Source: Oscillospiraceae bacterium (lineage in GTDB: Bacteria; Bacillota; Clostridia; UBA1381; UBA9506). From it: DNA of 36,258 nucleotides. Below the pieces are notes generated by a model, which saw only the letters and a list, made by a program, of their open reading frames with translations, made no database searches and was not told where the DNA came from. Both the position numbers and the translations under genes were made by a program. Shown in pieces: positions 26,311 through 33,777 of the stretch. The DNA lies in the NCBI GenBank assembly GCA_015069045.1, contig SVJJ01000013.1:1-36258 (forward strand), written 5' to 3'. The first letter of the stretch is position 1. The number at the start of each line of letters is the position of its first letter.

Positions 26311-27228
26311 CTACATGCTGTCAATATAGTGGCAAGCAGCTAAGGCGGCAGATGCGCCGTCAGCTATTGCTGTTGATAATTGCCGTAGGGATTTTTTTCG
26401 ACAATCACCTGCCACAAACAATCCCTCTGTTTTTGTATGACAGTTCTCATCGGAGTCAGCATAGCCACTTTCATCCAAGGTTATCAAATCAGCAAAAGGC
26501 CCATTTTCGGGCGCGTGCCCAATAGCTACAAACAAGCCGTCTACAGAAAGGTTTTTTTCCTGCCCCTCTGTTTTGGTTACAGTTATAGCGGTTAGCCGTT
26601 GTTCGCCCATTAAAGCCGATATTGTAGCAGAGAGAACAAGCTCTACATTGGATCGATTTTTAAGGGCAACCACTAAAGATTCGTCACCGCGAAACTGGTT
26701 ACGTCTATGAATCAAATAAACTTTTTTACATAAATCAGCAAGATACAAGGCTTCTTGCAATGCTGTATTTCCGCCTCCGTTTACGGCAACAATCTTATCC
26801 CGGAAAAATTCCCCATCGCAAACAGCGCAAAAAGAAATGCCGGCACCAATCAGTTGTTCCTCGTTGGGAAGCCCCAGCTTCTTTGGAGCTGCGCCAACAG
26901 CGGTAATCAAAGCTTTGGCGGTGATTGTGTTGCCAAAATCAGTTGCAACAGAAAAGAGATTATCTTTCTTTTGGGCAGATACAACTTCCTCCAGCTCTAA
27001 TTCTGCACCGTGAGAAAGGACTTGCTCTGTTAACTTGTCTGAAAGCTCTAATCCGGAAATAGAGGAAAACCCTGGATAGTTTTCCACCTTTGGTGACCAA
27101 GCGATTTGGCCGCCAAAGGTGTTTTTTTCTAAAACCAGAACGGACTTGCCGGCCCGCCTTGCATAAAGGGCGGCGGTTAACCCTGCCGGGCCACCGCCGA
27201 TGACGATGATATCATAGGTGTTTTCCAT
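26311..27228 (-). CDS. trxB: thioredoxin reductase (FAD/NADPH flavoprotein)
   Basis: Transfers electrons from a nicotinamide cofactor to a redoxin. The 305 residues show FAD-binding GGGPAGLTAALYA (11-23), the redox pair CAVC (134-137), the NAD(P)-binding GGGNTALQEA, and the FAD-binding C-terminal GLFVAGDCR. The ATG chosen is 2 bases after the nrdD stop with GGAG 8 bases upstream; the frame is open 5 codons further, inside nrdD. Position directly behind an NrdD with a fused redoxin domain suggests that it feeds the anaerobic ribonucleotide reductase. No free trxA gene is adjacent. Confidence 0.93.
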   Translation of the reverse strand: MENTYDIIVIGGGPAGLTAALYARRAGKSVLVLEKNTFGGQIAWSPKVENYPGFSSISGLELSDKLTEQVLSHGAELELEEVVSAQKKDNLFSVATDFGNTITAKALITAVGAAPKKLGLPNEEQLIGAGISFCAVCDGEFFRDKIVAVNGGGNTALQEALYLADLCKKVYLIHRRNQFRGDESLVVALKNRSNVELVLSATISALMGEQRLTAITVTKTEGQEKNLSVDGLFVAIGHAPENGPFADLITLDESGYADSDENCHTKTEGLFVAGDCRKKSLRQLSTAIADGASAALAACHYIDSM

Positions 27229-27230
27229 GA

Positions 27231-29612
27231 TTACGCTCCGCACTCTGTTATATATTGTTTAATAGCGCCGGCCCCAGTGTAAATTTGCACATCTGCACCC
27301 TTTGTTACCACCATGGTAGGTGCCTGGGTGATGTTATATTGCTCAACCAGGTCAAGGTGCTCGTTTGCCATTAACTTTTCATAGGCAATGCCGGCTTTAT
27401 CCAAATATCCGCAGGCAATACGGCAGTTGGGGCAGGTTTGGGTTGTAAACAAAAGAACTTGTGCATTTTTTGCATCTATGGGTTCAGCCGCCGGAGCATG
27501 TGTTTTTTCGGCAGCTGCGAAATTTTTTGGGGTTAGCACACTTGTTTCAATGTTATATTCGCAACGTTCCTTATATTCCTGTGTTTTACCCGCATTCCAG
27601 TTTTGTACGGGACGATAATAACCTGTAATACGGCTATAAACCTCTGCAGTCTCACCGCAGTTAGGACAGGTAAATTGCTCGCCGTTTAAATAGCCATGGT
27701 TTTTACAAACCGAATAGGTAGGCGACAGGGTGTAGTAAGGCAATCTGTAATTTTCCGCAATTTTACGGACCAGCTTGGCAGCTGCTTCCCAACTTTCCAT
27801 TTTTTCACCCAAGAAAGCGTGGAACACAGTGCCGGAGGTGTATAGGGTTTGCATTTCATCTTGAATATCCAATGCGGTGAAAATGTCGTCTGTATAGCCA
27901 ACCGGTAAATGGCTGCTGTTGGTATAATAGGGTGCGCCACCTTCTTCAGCTGCAGTGATAATGTCGGGGTATTGCTCTACATCGTGTTTAGCCAAACGAT
28001 AGGAAGTAGATTCAGCAGGTGTTGCCTCCAGGTTATACAAGTCTCCATACTGTTCCTGATAGTCGGAAAGACGCTCTCTCATATGGTTAAGCACTTCCTT
28101 GGTGAACTCTTGGCAAGTGGTATTTGTCAAATCGGCCTTAACCCAGTTTGCGTTTAAGCCCGCTTCGTTCATGCCCACAAGACCGATAGTGGAAAAGTGA
28201 TTATTCAAAGAACCCAAATACCGCTTTGTGTATGGATACAATCCTTCATTTAAGAGTTTTGTGATAACGGTTCTTTTAATTTTTAAGGAGCGAGCTGCAA
28301 CATCCATCATGCGGTCTAACCGTCTGTAAAAATCTGCCTTATCTGTAGACAAATATGCAATACGGGGCATATTAATGGTTACAACACCAATGGAGCCGGT
28401 GCTTTCGCCGGAGCCAAAGAAACCGCCGGATTTTTTACGAAGCTCACGAAGGTCAAGACGGAGACGGCAGCACATAGAGCGAACATCGCTGGGCTCCATA
28501 TCGCTGTTAATATAGTTGGAGAAATAAGGAGTACCGTATTTTGCTGTCATCTCAAATAGCAGTTTATTATTTTCTGTGGGAGACCAATCAAAATCCCGAG
28601 TAATCGAGTAAGTGGGGATAGGATATTGGAATCCGCGACCGTTGGCGTCGCCTTCAATCATAATGTCGATAAAGGCTTTGTTTATCATGGCCATTTCTTC
28701 TACACAGTCACCATAAGTAAAGTCCATTTCCCGACCGCCAACAATAGCCGGCAGGTCCTTAAGGTCTGCAGGAACGGTCCAGTCTAAGGTAATGTTGGAG
28801 AAGGGCGCCTGTGTACCCCAACGAGAAGGAGTATTAACACCATAAATAAAGGATTGAATACATTGTTTAACTTCTTTATAGGTTAGTTTATCCACCTTAA
28901 CAAAGGGTGCTAAATAAGTATCGAAGGAGGAAAAAGCCTGAGCGCCAGCCCACTCATTTTGCATAATACCAAGGAAGTTAACCATTTGGTTACACAAGGT
29001 GGAAAGATGGCTGGCAGGGGAAGAGGTAATTTTGCCGGGAACGCCACCTAAGCCCTCTTTAATCAGTTGTTTTAAACTCCAACCTGCGCAATAACCGGTG
29101 AGCATAGATAAATCGTGAAGGTGAATGTCGCAGTTTCGATGAGCCATGGCAATTTCTTCATCATAAATTTCAGTTAACCAGTAATTCGCAGTAATAGCGC
29201 CGGAGTTGGATAAAATTAAACCGCCCACAGAATAGGTTACGGTAGAATTTTCTTTTACACGCCAGTCCAAAACATTTACATAGTTATTTACGGTTTCTTT
29301 ATAATCCAAATAGGTATTTTTTAAATTACGCAATTTCTCCCGTTGTTTACGATACAGAATATAGGCCTTAGCAACACCCTCATAGCCACCCCGGGATAAA
29401 ACGGCTTCTACGCTATCCTGAATATCTTCCACGGCAACACGACCGTCTTTGATTTTAGGTAGAAAATCGGCGGAAACCTTTAGGGCCAGAAAGTCAATGA
29501 TGTTATCTGTATAATTTGTTTCTGTGGCTTGAAATGCTTGTTTCATAGCATTGGCAATCTTATTAATGTCAAAGTCCACAATCTTTCCATCACGTTTTAC
29601 AATTTGATACAT
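27231..29612 (-). CDS. nrdD: class III ribonucleotide reductase with fused C-terminal redoxin domain
   Basis: Oxygen-sensitive glycyl-radical enzyme making deoxyribonucleotides. In the 793 residues: an ATP-cone (about 3-90) for allosteric control; the barrel core with MCCRLRLD around 380-387 (a thiyl-radical Cys is expected here); a zinc site (C636, H639, C649, C652); and the glycyl radical loop QNWNAGKTQEY with G675. A linker (about 690-713) leads to an extra thioredoxin-fold domain (714-793) with CPNC at 727-730, a further C734 and cis-Pro motif APT (765). Most NrdD proteins end soon after the radical loop. The fusion implies dithiol rather than formate as reductant; that is inference. It lies between nrdG (22-base gap) and trxB. 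Confidence 0.95.
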   Translation of the reverse strand: MYQIVKRDGKIVDFDINKIANAMKQAFQATETNYTDNIIDFLALKVSADFLPKIKDGRVAVEDIQDSVEAVLSRGGYEGVAKAYILYRKQREKLRNLKNTYLDYKETVNNYVNVLDWRVKENSTVTYSVGGLILSNSGAITANYWLTEIYDEEIAMAHRNCDIHLHDLSMLTGYCAGWSLKQLIKEGLGGVPGKITSSPASHLSTLCNQMVNFLGIMQNEWAGAQAFSSFDTYLAPFVKVDKLTYKEVKQCIQSFIYGVNTPSRWGTQAPFSNITLDWTVPADLKDLPAIVGGREMDFTYGDCVEEMAMINKAFIDIMIEGDANGRGFQYPIPTYSITRDFDWSPTENNKLLFEMTAKYGTPYFSNYINSDMEPSDVRSMCCRLRLDLRELRKKSGGFFGSGESTGSIGVVTINMPRIAYLSTDKADFYRRLDRMMDVAARSLKIKRTVITKLLNEGLYPYTKRYLGSLNNHFSTIGLVGMNEAGLNANWVKADLTNTTCQEFTKEVLNHMRERLSDYQEQYGDLYNLEATPAESTSYRLAKHDVEQYPDIITAAEEGGAPYYTNSSHLPVGYTDDIFTALDIQDEMQTLYTSGTVFHAFLGEKMESWEAAAKLVRKIAENYRLPYYTLSPTYSVCKNHGYLNGEQFTCPNCGETAEVYSRITGYYRPVQNWNAGKTQEYKERCEYNIETSVLTPKNFAAAEKTHAPAAEPIDAKNAQVLLFTTQTCPNCRIACGYLDKAGIAYEKLMANEHLDLVEQYNITQAPTMVVTKGADVQIYTGAGAIKQYITECGA

Positions 29613-29634
29613 TTTCCTCTCTCCTTTTCTTTTA

Positions 29635-30330
29635 TTAAAGCCCTCTAATTACTACAGAGGGGACATAAGGCCTTACCTCGTCGGCAAGAGCCTGCATTTC
29701 CGTTTCGTTAAAGGGGGCCAATCCTTGCCGGTTTAACAAATTGCCGGAATCTTTAAAAGCCTGTAAAAAATAGGCCCTAGCACCGGAAATCCATTGGGCC
29801 AGTGCCACCATATCTGATGGTGTGTGTAGTCCCTTAACTACAGTGGTGCGAAATTCGTAGGTAACCGGATCTGTCATTAAATAGTCCTTAGACTGTGCAA
29901 CAGCTATCAGGTCAAATGCAGGTAGACCGGCCGTCTTGGCATATTGATTTGGCGCGTTTTTTATATCCATAGCCACGTAATCAACCAATCCGGCAGATAC
30001 AACCTGTTTAAGTAAGGAAGGATTTGAACCGTTTGTGTCTAGTTTAATCACATAGTTTAAATTTTTTATTTTTTCTAAAAGTAAGGGCAAGTCCTTATGC
30101 AGCAGGGGTTCACCACCGGTAATGACTACACCCTCTAATATGCCTTGTCGCTTTTGTAAAAAATCCAGCACAGCAGACTCTGATAAAAAGTTTTCTGCTG
30201 CACCAGGCTGCACCAGACCGGCATTATGGCAAAAAGGGCAACAGAAATTGCAGCCGGGGGTAAACAAGATACAGGCTATCGTTCTCGGGTAATCAAGTAG
30301 GGTTAATTTTTGGATGGCCGCTATTTCCAC
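29635..30330 (-). CDS. nrdG: radical-SAM activase of the anaerobic ribonucleotide reductase
   Basis: Generates the glycyl radical on NrdD using S-adenosylmethionine and a 4Fe-4S cluster. The 231 residues carry the CxxxCxxC signature C27, C31, C34 (an extra C30 is inside it), then GGEPLLHKDLPLLL and DTNGSNP typical of radical-SAM proteins. The start is GTG at 30330, 7 bases after GGGAGG; the frame runs 19 codons further without ribosome binding site. It is the first gene of nrdG-nrdD-trxB, the reverse of the commoner nrdD-nrdG order. Annotation as a pyruvate-formate-lyase-activating homologue is possible, but the neighbour settles it. Confidence 0.92.
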   Translation of the reverse strand: MEIAAIQKLTLLDYPRTIACILFTPGCNFCCPFCHNAGLVQPGAAENFLSESAVLDFLQKRQGILEGVVITGGEPLLHKDLPLLLEKIKNLNYVIKLDTNGSNPSLLKQVVSAGLVDYVAMDIKNAPNQYAKTAGLPAFDLIAVAQSKDYLMTDPVTYEFRTTVVKGLHTPSDMVALAQWISGARAYFLQAFKDSGNLLNRQGLAPFNETEMQALADEVRPYVPSVVIRGL

Positions 30331-30363
30331 AGGTTTTCCTCCCTTTTGAGGTGACTGATATTT

Positions 30364-30392
30364 ATTATAGCACAGGGTATGGACCATGTCAA
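30364..30392 (-). promoter_or_regulatory. promoter of nrdG-nrdD-trxB
   Basis: Minus strand TTGACA (30392-30387), 17-base spacer, TATAAT (30369-30364), TG-extended: a near-perfect consensus, so strong repression would be expected. Confidence 0.85.
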
Positions 30393-30399
30393 TAGAAAA

Positions 30400-30446
30400 A
30401 TACTATATATTGTGATATTTTTAAAAAAACACACAAGAGAATGTGG
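30400..30446. promoter_or_regulatory. pair of NrdR boxes
   Basis: Box 1 (30400-30415) matches the NrdR consensus ACACWATATATWGTGT at 14 of 16 positions. Box 2 (30431-30446) matches at 12 of 16. They are 31 bases apart, the three-turn spacing typical of NrdR operators, and lie just upstream of the -35. NrdR represses ribonucleotide reductase genes in response to nucleotide pools. Confidence 0.8.
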
Positions 30447-30455
30447 TTTATGCGT

Positions 30456-30485
30456 GTCAAAACCCCATGGTTATGGGCTTTTGAC
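30456..30485. other. imperfect palindrome between nrdG and HU genes
   Basis: GTCAAAAcCCCAT-GGTT-ATGGGcTTTTGAC: 13-base arms with one C-C mismatch. It lies between the two divergent promoters, too far from either for a leader; the rest of 30486-30657 is AT-rich with nothing recognisable. Confidence 0.4.
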
Positions 30486-30657
30486 TTAAACGAAAAATTT
30501 GTAGAAATTAAGTTAAAAAATGATTGCATTTTGTGGTATATATGGAGGCAAATTTTTAAATAAACAGAAAAAACACTCGAAATGGGGTCAAACAGAAAAA
30601 ATTTACAAATTTTTTGTATTTTATGGGAAAAGAACAAAAAATATGGTAAAAACATCA

Positions 30658-30686
30658 TTGACAAATGCAGTTCATAAGGTTATAAT
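30658..30686 (+). promoter_or_regulatory. promoter of the HU gene
   Basis: TTGACA (30658-30663), 17 bases, TATAAT (30681-30686): perfect consensus in an A-rich context, fitting an abundant protein. Confidence 0.85.
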
Positions 30687-30725
30687 GATAGTATAGGTAA
30701 AATAAAAAATGGAGGTTGTGTACAA

Positions 30726-31001
30726 ATGAACAAGGCAGAATTAGTTGCTGCTATTGCTAACAAAGCAGCGGTATCCAAGAAGGACGCTGAAAAAATGTTG
30801 GGTGCATTCACTGTGGCTGTAACCGATGAGCTCAAAAAGGGCGGCAAGGTTGCATTAATTGGTTTTGGTACTTTTGAAACCAGAAAGAGAGCTGCTCGCG
30901 AGGGTAAAAATCCTCAGACTGGTGCAACTATCAAAATTGCTGCAACAACAGTTCCCGCTTTTAAAGCTGGTAAAGCTTTGAAAGATGCTATCGCAAAATA
31001 A
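30726..31001 (+). CDS. hup: HU-family DNA-binding protein
   Basis: Small histone-like protein that bends and compacts DNA as a dimer. The 91 residues match HU throughout: MNKAELVAAIANKA, VALIGFGTFETRKRAAREGKNP (the beta-arm entry) and IKIAATTVPAFKAGKALKDAI. GGAGGT precedes the ATG by 9 bases. It is a single gene with perfect-consensus promoter and strong terminator. It could be HU or a close IHF-like relative; length and arm favour HU. Confidence 0.97.
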   Translation: MNKAELVAAIANKAAVSKKDAEKMLGAFTVAVTDELKKGGKVALIGFGTFETRKRAAREGKNPQTGATIKIAATTVPAFKAGKALKDAIAK

Positions 31002-31010
31002 ATAAAGTAA

Positions 31011-31045
31011 AAAAATCGGGGTGCAAAAATCGCACCCCGATTTTT
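31011..31045 (+). terminator. terminator of the HU gene
   Basis: Perfect 14-bp stem AAAAATCGGGGTGC/GCACCCCGATTTTT with a 7-base loop, 9 bases after the stop. Confidence 0.92.
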
Positions 31046-31060
31046 ATTGTGTTAACGAAT

Positions 31061-31298
31061 ACCACGGGCTATGCCCGTGGTTCAGTTAAGGTTAACCGAT
31101 AAATGGATAGCTAAGTAGAAATCACAAAAGAAGATGATTGTATTTACAAAATGGAGATATAGCACAAACAATTTATTAAAAAGCCATCTCCTTGAGGGGA
31201 AGGTGAGTTTTGTGAAACAAAATGCGTCTTTTAACATTTGCAAAGCAAATATTTCACAATGCGATGGCATTATTTCACACGCCGAAGGGCGTATTTCG
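31061..31298 (+). repeat. hairpin-rich intergenic repeat, copy C with tandem mini-hairpins
   Basis: The HU/tRNA-Leu gap has no gene. It starts with ACCACGGGC/GCCCGTGGT (31061-31081) followed by GGTTAACCGAT (31090-31100), as in copies A and B. Next comes a CTCCTTGAGGGGAAGGTG segment with stem GTTTTGT/ACAAAAT (31207-31223). Three short tandem units (31236-31298) follow, in which small hairpins of different sequence alternate with a constant TATTTCAC spacer. It lacks the large GC-rich module of copies A and B. Confidence 0.65.
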
Positions 31299-31300
31299 TT

Positions 31301-31341
31301 GAAAAGGCCGTCAATCTTGTATCAAGATTGACGGCCTTTTC
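31301..31341 (-). terminator. terminator of tRNA-Leu
   Basis: Perfect 19-bp stem (GAAAAGGCCGTCAATCTTG and complement) with a 3-base loop, abutting the tRNA 3' end on the minus strand; symmetrical enough to work both ways. Confidence 0.9.
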
Positions 31342-31428
31342 TGGTGCCGCTGACCGGACTTGAACCGGTACGGGATTGCTCCCACGGGATTTTAAGTCCC
31401 GGGTGTCTGCCAATTCCACCACAGCGGC
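31342..31428 (-). tRNA. tRNA-Leu (anticodon TAA), CCA encoded
   Basis: Minus strand: acceptor stem GCCGCTG/CAGCGGC, D-arm with GGTGGAATTGGCAGAC, anticodon stem CGGGA/TCCCG with loop CTTAAAA (anticodon TAA), long variable arm (TGGGAGCAATCCCGT) as expected for leucine, T-loop TTCAAGT, discriminator A and encoded CCA. It reads UUA/UUG codons. Confidence 0.97.
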
Positions 31429-31453
31429 AAAATTATTATCTTATGACCGTTAT

Positions 31454-31482
31454 ATTGTAGCACGAATCACAGTTTTTGTCAA
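31454..31482 (-). promoter_or_regulatory. tRNA-Leu promoter
   Basis: Minus strand TTGACA (31482-31477), 17 bases, TACAAT (31459-31454), in the 69-base gap behind the chromate transporter stop. Confidence 0.85.
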
Positions 31483-31497
31483 GAACTTTTTTAAATT

Positions 31498-32055
31498 TTA
31501 CAAATATCCAATTATAATTCCTGCTATTCCTGATGCAAACAGATACCAAATTGGGTGTTTTTTAAATGTTCTTAGCAAAATAAAAACCAGAACAAAAATG
31601 ATAATGGAAGGAAAATCTAAAAAGGTGAATATGCTACCGCTATAAGGCCAATGTACCAGTGATGTCTTGGCAACTGTAATACCTGCTGCGCCAATTAATC
31701 CTGCAACAGCAGGACGCAGACCGTAAAAGGTAGCGTTTACATAGCGGTTATCCTTAAAACGATCCAAAAATCGCGCCACAAGTAAAATAACAAGAATAGC
31801 GGGTGTAATCAACCCTAAGGTTGCCACCAGGGCACCTAAGAAACCGGCAGTTTGAAAGCCTGCATGGGTGGCCATATTTACGCCGATAGGGCCAGGGGTA
31901 GACTCAGAAATAGCAATCATGTCAGCCAAGGCGCTTTCGGTAAACCACTTCGTTTTGGCGGCCATATCCCGCAAAAAAGGGAGCGTTGCCAATCCACCGC
32001 CAACGGCGAATAACCCTGTTTTAAAGAATTCATAAAATAATTGTATATATATCAT
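31498..32055 (-). CDS. chrA: ChrA-family transporter, second half-size subunit
   Basis: 185 residues, mostly membrane helices, with the ChrA domain hallmark GGGLATLPFL near the N-terminus and ESTPGPIGVNMATHAGF, the conserved PGP region. It is a short-chain (single-domain) chromate ion transporter half. It overlaps the upstream paralogue by 4 bases, so both are made together, and short ChrA pairs are thought to form heterodimers. Chromate or sulfate transport is the family label; the physiological substrate is not shown by the context. No separate terminator is seen; the tRNA-Leu promoter begins 15 bases after the stop. Confidence 0.88.
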   Translation of the reverse strand: MIYIQLFYEFFKTGLFAVGGGLATLPFLRDMAAKTKWFTESALADMIAISESTPGPIGVNMATHAGFQTAGFLGALVATLGLITPAILVILLVARFLDRFKDNRYVNATFYGLRPAVAGLIGAAGITVAKTSLVHWPYSGSIFTFLDFPSIIIFVLVFILLRTFKKHPIWYLFASGIAGIIIGYL

Positions 32056-32591
32056 TTTGTAAATTTCCTCCCTTGAATCAGTATTCCAAGAAGGCCGGCG
32101 GCTACCACCAAAACAATGGGAGATATATTAAACACACACATGATAAGAAAAACGGCCACAGCAATACAAAGGGTAGGACCATCGCAAATGGCTTTTTTTC
32201 CTAACTTAATGACAGAATCTAAAATTAAGGCACAAACACAGGCCCGAATGCCCACAAAGGCATTTTTTACAATGGGCAATTCAGCAAAATTATTAAGAAC
32301 AGCCGCAATAATGGCAATAATAACAAAGGAAGGGCACACAACACCTAAGGTAGCCACAATACCACCGACAACACCGGCTTGCTGTCGTCCTACTAAAGTG
32401 GCCACGTTTACGGCAATAACGCCGGGGGTACATTGGGCAATGGCGTAAAAGTCCATTAAATCCTGCTCTGTGGTCCATTGATGTTTCTCTACTAATTCCT
32501 TTTGTAGCATGGGGAGCATAGCATATCCGCCCCCAAAGGTAAAAGCACCAATGCGGGCAAATGTTAAAAATAAAACAAATAAGGTCTTCAT
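32052..32591 (-). CDS. chrA: ChrA-family transporter, first half-size subunit
   Basis: 179 residues with the same architecture as its partner: FGGGYAMLPMLQKELVE near the N-terminus, AQCTPGVIAVNVATLVGRQ and several hydrophobic helices. Compared with the second copy the conserved segment reads CTPGVIAVN instead of STPGPIGVN, so the halves have clearly diverged rather than being a recent duplication. AGAGGTG lies about 6 bases before the ATG. Upstream are the tRNA-Thr terminator and 96 bases without a convincing promoter, although TTACGA-17-TATGAC could serve weakly. Confidence 0.88.
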   Translation of the reverse strand: MKTLFVLFLTFARIGAFTFGGGYAMLPMLQKELVEKHQWTTEQDLMDFYAIAQCTPGVIAVNVATLVGRQQAGVVGGIVATLGVVCPSFVIIAIIAAVLNNFAELPIVKNAFVGIRACVCALILDSVIKLGKKAICDGPTLCIAVAVFLIMCVFNISPIVLVVAAGLLGILIQGRKFTK

Positions 32592-32687
32592 TCTATCACC
32601 TCTTGTTTATTTTTTTGTCATACAAATGTGTTTGCAATTTCGTAATAACACACCATATTGTTTCACATTAAGCATATTTTATTAAAT

Positions 32688-32720
32688 AAAAATCCAGAAC
32701 GCATTCGCATTCTGGATTTT

Positions 32721-32721
<1 letters not shown>
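32688..32721 (-). terminator. terminator of tRNA-Thr
   Basis: 12-bp stem AAAAATCCAGAA/TTCTGGATTTTT with a 10-base loop, starting at the last base of the tRNA CCA end. Confidence 0.88.
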
Positions 32722-32796
<75 letters not shown>

Positions 32797-32815
32797 ATCT
32801 CTTTGACACTAAAAT

Positions 32816-32844
32816 AGTATAGCATAAAAATTTTCGTTTGTAAA
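32816..32844 (-). promoter_or_regulatory. tRNA-Thr promoter
   Basis: Minus strand TTTACA (32844-32839), 17 bases, TATACT (32821-32816), TG-extended. It is divergent from the sfsA promoter. Confidence 0.8.
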
Positions 32845-32869
32845 GAGTTTTTTTAAATATTTTTTATGC

Positions 32870-32898
32870 GTGCAATAAGCCTGTTTTTATGATACAAT
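32870..32898 (+). promoter_or_regulatory. sfsA promoter
   Basis: GTGCAA (32870-32875), 17 bases, TGA-extended TACAAT (32893-32898). The -35 is weak; the extended -10 compensates. Confidence 0.55.
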
Positions 32899-32920
32899 AG
32901 AAAGAGAGGATGTGAGAGAC

Positions 32921-33601
32921 ATGCAATATGAACAGGTTGTTCCGGCACGATTTATTGCGCGCCCTAATCGTTTCATTGCCCTGGTGGAAATGGGAGGCGA
33001 GGAAGTGGTTTGTCATGTTAAAAATACAGGGCGATGTCGAGAACTGCTCATACCGGGGGCCACGGTTTTTGCTGCGGTGGCAAGCAATCCAAACCGAAAA
33101 ACCAAATATGATGTTATTGCGGTTCGGAAAGGAACCCGCATTGTGAATATAGACAGCCAGGCGCCAAACCAATTATTTGCTGAATGGGTTTATAGGAGTG
33201 GACTTTTTCAGGACATTATTCAAATTCGCCCGGAAACAACCTACAAAAGCTCCCGATTTGATTTTTATATAGAGGCCGATGGCAAAAAAATTTTTGCAGA
33301 AATTAAGGGTGTAACGTTAGAACAAGAAAATGCAGTTTTTTTCCCTGATGCTCCTACAGAGCGGGGTGTTAAGCATATGCGAGAATTGATAGCCTGCAAG
33401 GAGGCGGGTTACGAGGCCTATGTTGTTTTTGTGGTGCAAATGAGAGATGTTCTTTATTTTTCTCCCAATGACAGCATGCATCCGGCCTTTGGTAATGCCT
33501 TGCGTGAGGCTGAAAAGGCCGGCGTTCATGTGCTGGCGGTAGATTGTGATGTAACAGAAAAAGAAATCGAAATTTGTGAGTTTGTTCATGTTCAATTGTA
33601 A
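32921..33601 (+). CDS. sfsA: SfsA family protein (sugar fermentation stimulation homologue)
   Basis: 226 residues with the SfsA hallmarks: an N-terminal OB-like part with ARFIARPNRF and CHVKNTGRCRELL, then a nuclease-like fold with SSRFDFYIE, EIKGVTL and TERGVKHMRELI. The biochemical role is unsettled; the family was named from E. coli maltose-metabolism screens, and its fold suggests nucleic-acid binding or cleavage. A GTG at 32912 is in frame but touches the AGAGAGGA ribosome binding site, so ATG 32921 (10 bases after it) is the likely start. It is a single-gene unit with its own terminator. Confidence 0.92.
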   Translation: MQYEQVVPARFIARPNRFIALVEMGGEEVVCHVKNTGRCRELLIPGATVFAAVASNPNRKTKYDVIAVRKGTRIVNIDSQAPNQLFAEWVYRSGLFQDIIQIRPETTYKSSRFDFYIEADGKKIFAEIKGVTLEQENAVFFPDAPTERGVKHMRELIACKEAGYEAYVVFVVQMRDVLYFSPNDSMHPAFGNALREAEKAGVHVLAVDCDVTEKEIEICEFVHVQL

Positions 33602-33602
33602 T

Positions 33603-33641
33603 AAAAACAGGGTGTGGCACTATGTTCCACACCCTGTTTTT
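33603..33641. terminator. terminator of sfsA
   Basis: Perfect 15-bp stem AAAAACAGGGTGTGG/CCACACCCTGTTTTT, 9-base loop, directly after the sfsA stop; may also end the ilvB-ilvN transcript from the other side. Confidence 0.92.
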
Positions 33642-33748
33642 ATATAACCTGATTATAGGACCTCCAATGGCCACATCACCATAATTTTATTCTCTGCGAC
33701 ACAGGAAATATCCTATCCTTGCGCACCATCGCCCGGGGGATACGATAC

Positions 33749-33763
33749 TTAAAGCTTTCCCAT
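33749..33763 (-). other. well-initiated four-codon ORF after ilvN
   Basis: AGGAGG overlapping the ilvN stop is placed 7 bases before an ATG, as for a real gene, but the frame reads only Met-Gly-Lys-Leu-stop. The 33642-33748 stretch beyond has no long frame. It may be the start of a decayed third operon gene, or chance. Confidence 0.3.
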
Positions 33764-33777
33764 CAAAAAGCCTCCTG

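Noticed and set aside
31236-31298. CRISPR-like array
   Set aside because: Only three units of about 22 bases, the variable parts are palindromes rather than spacers, and no cas genes are nearby.
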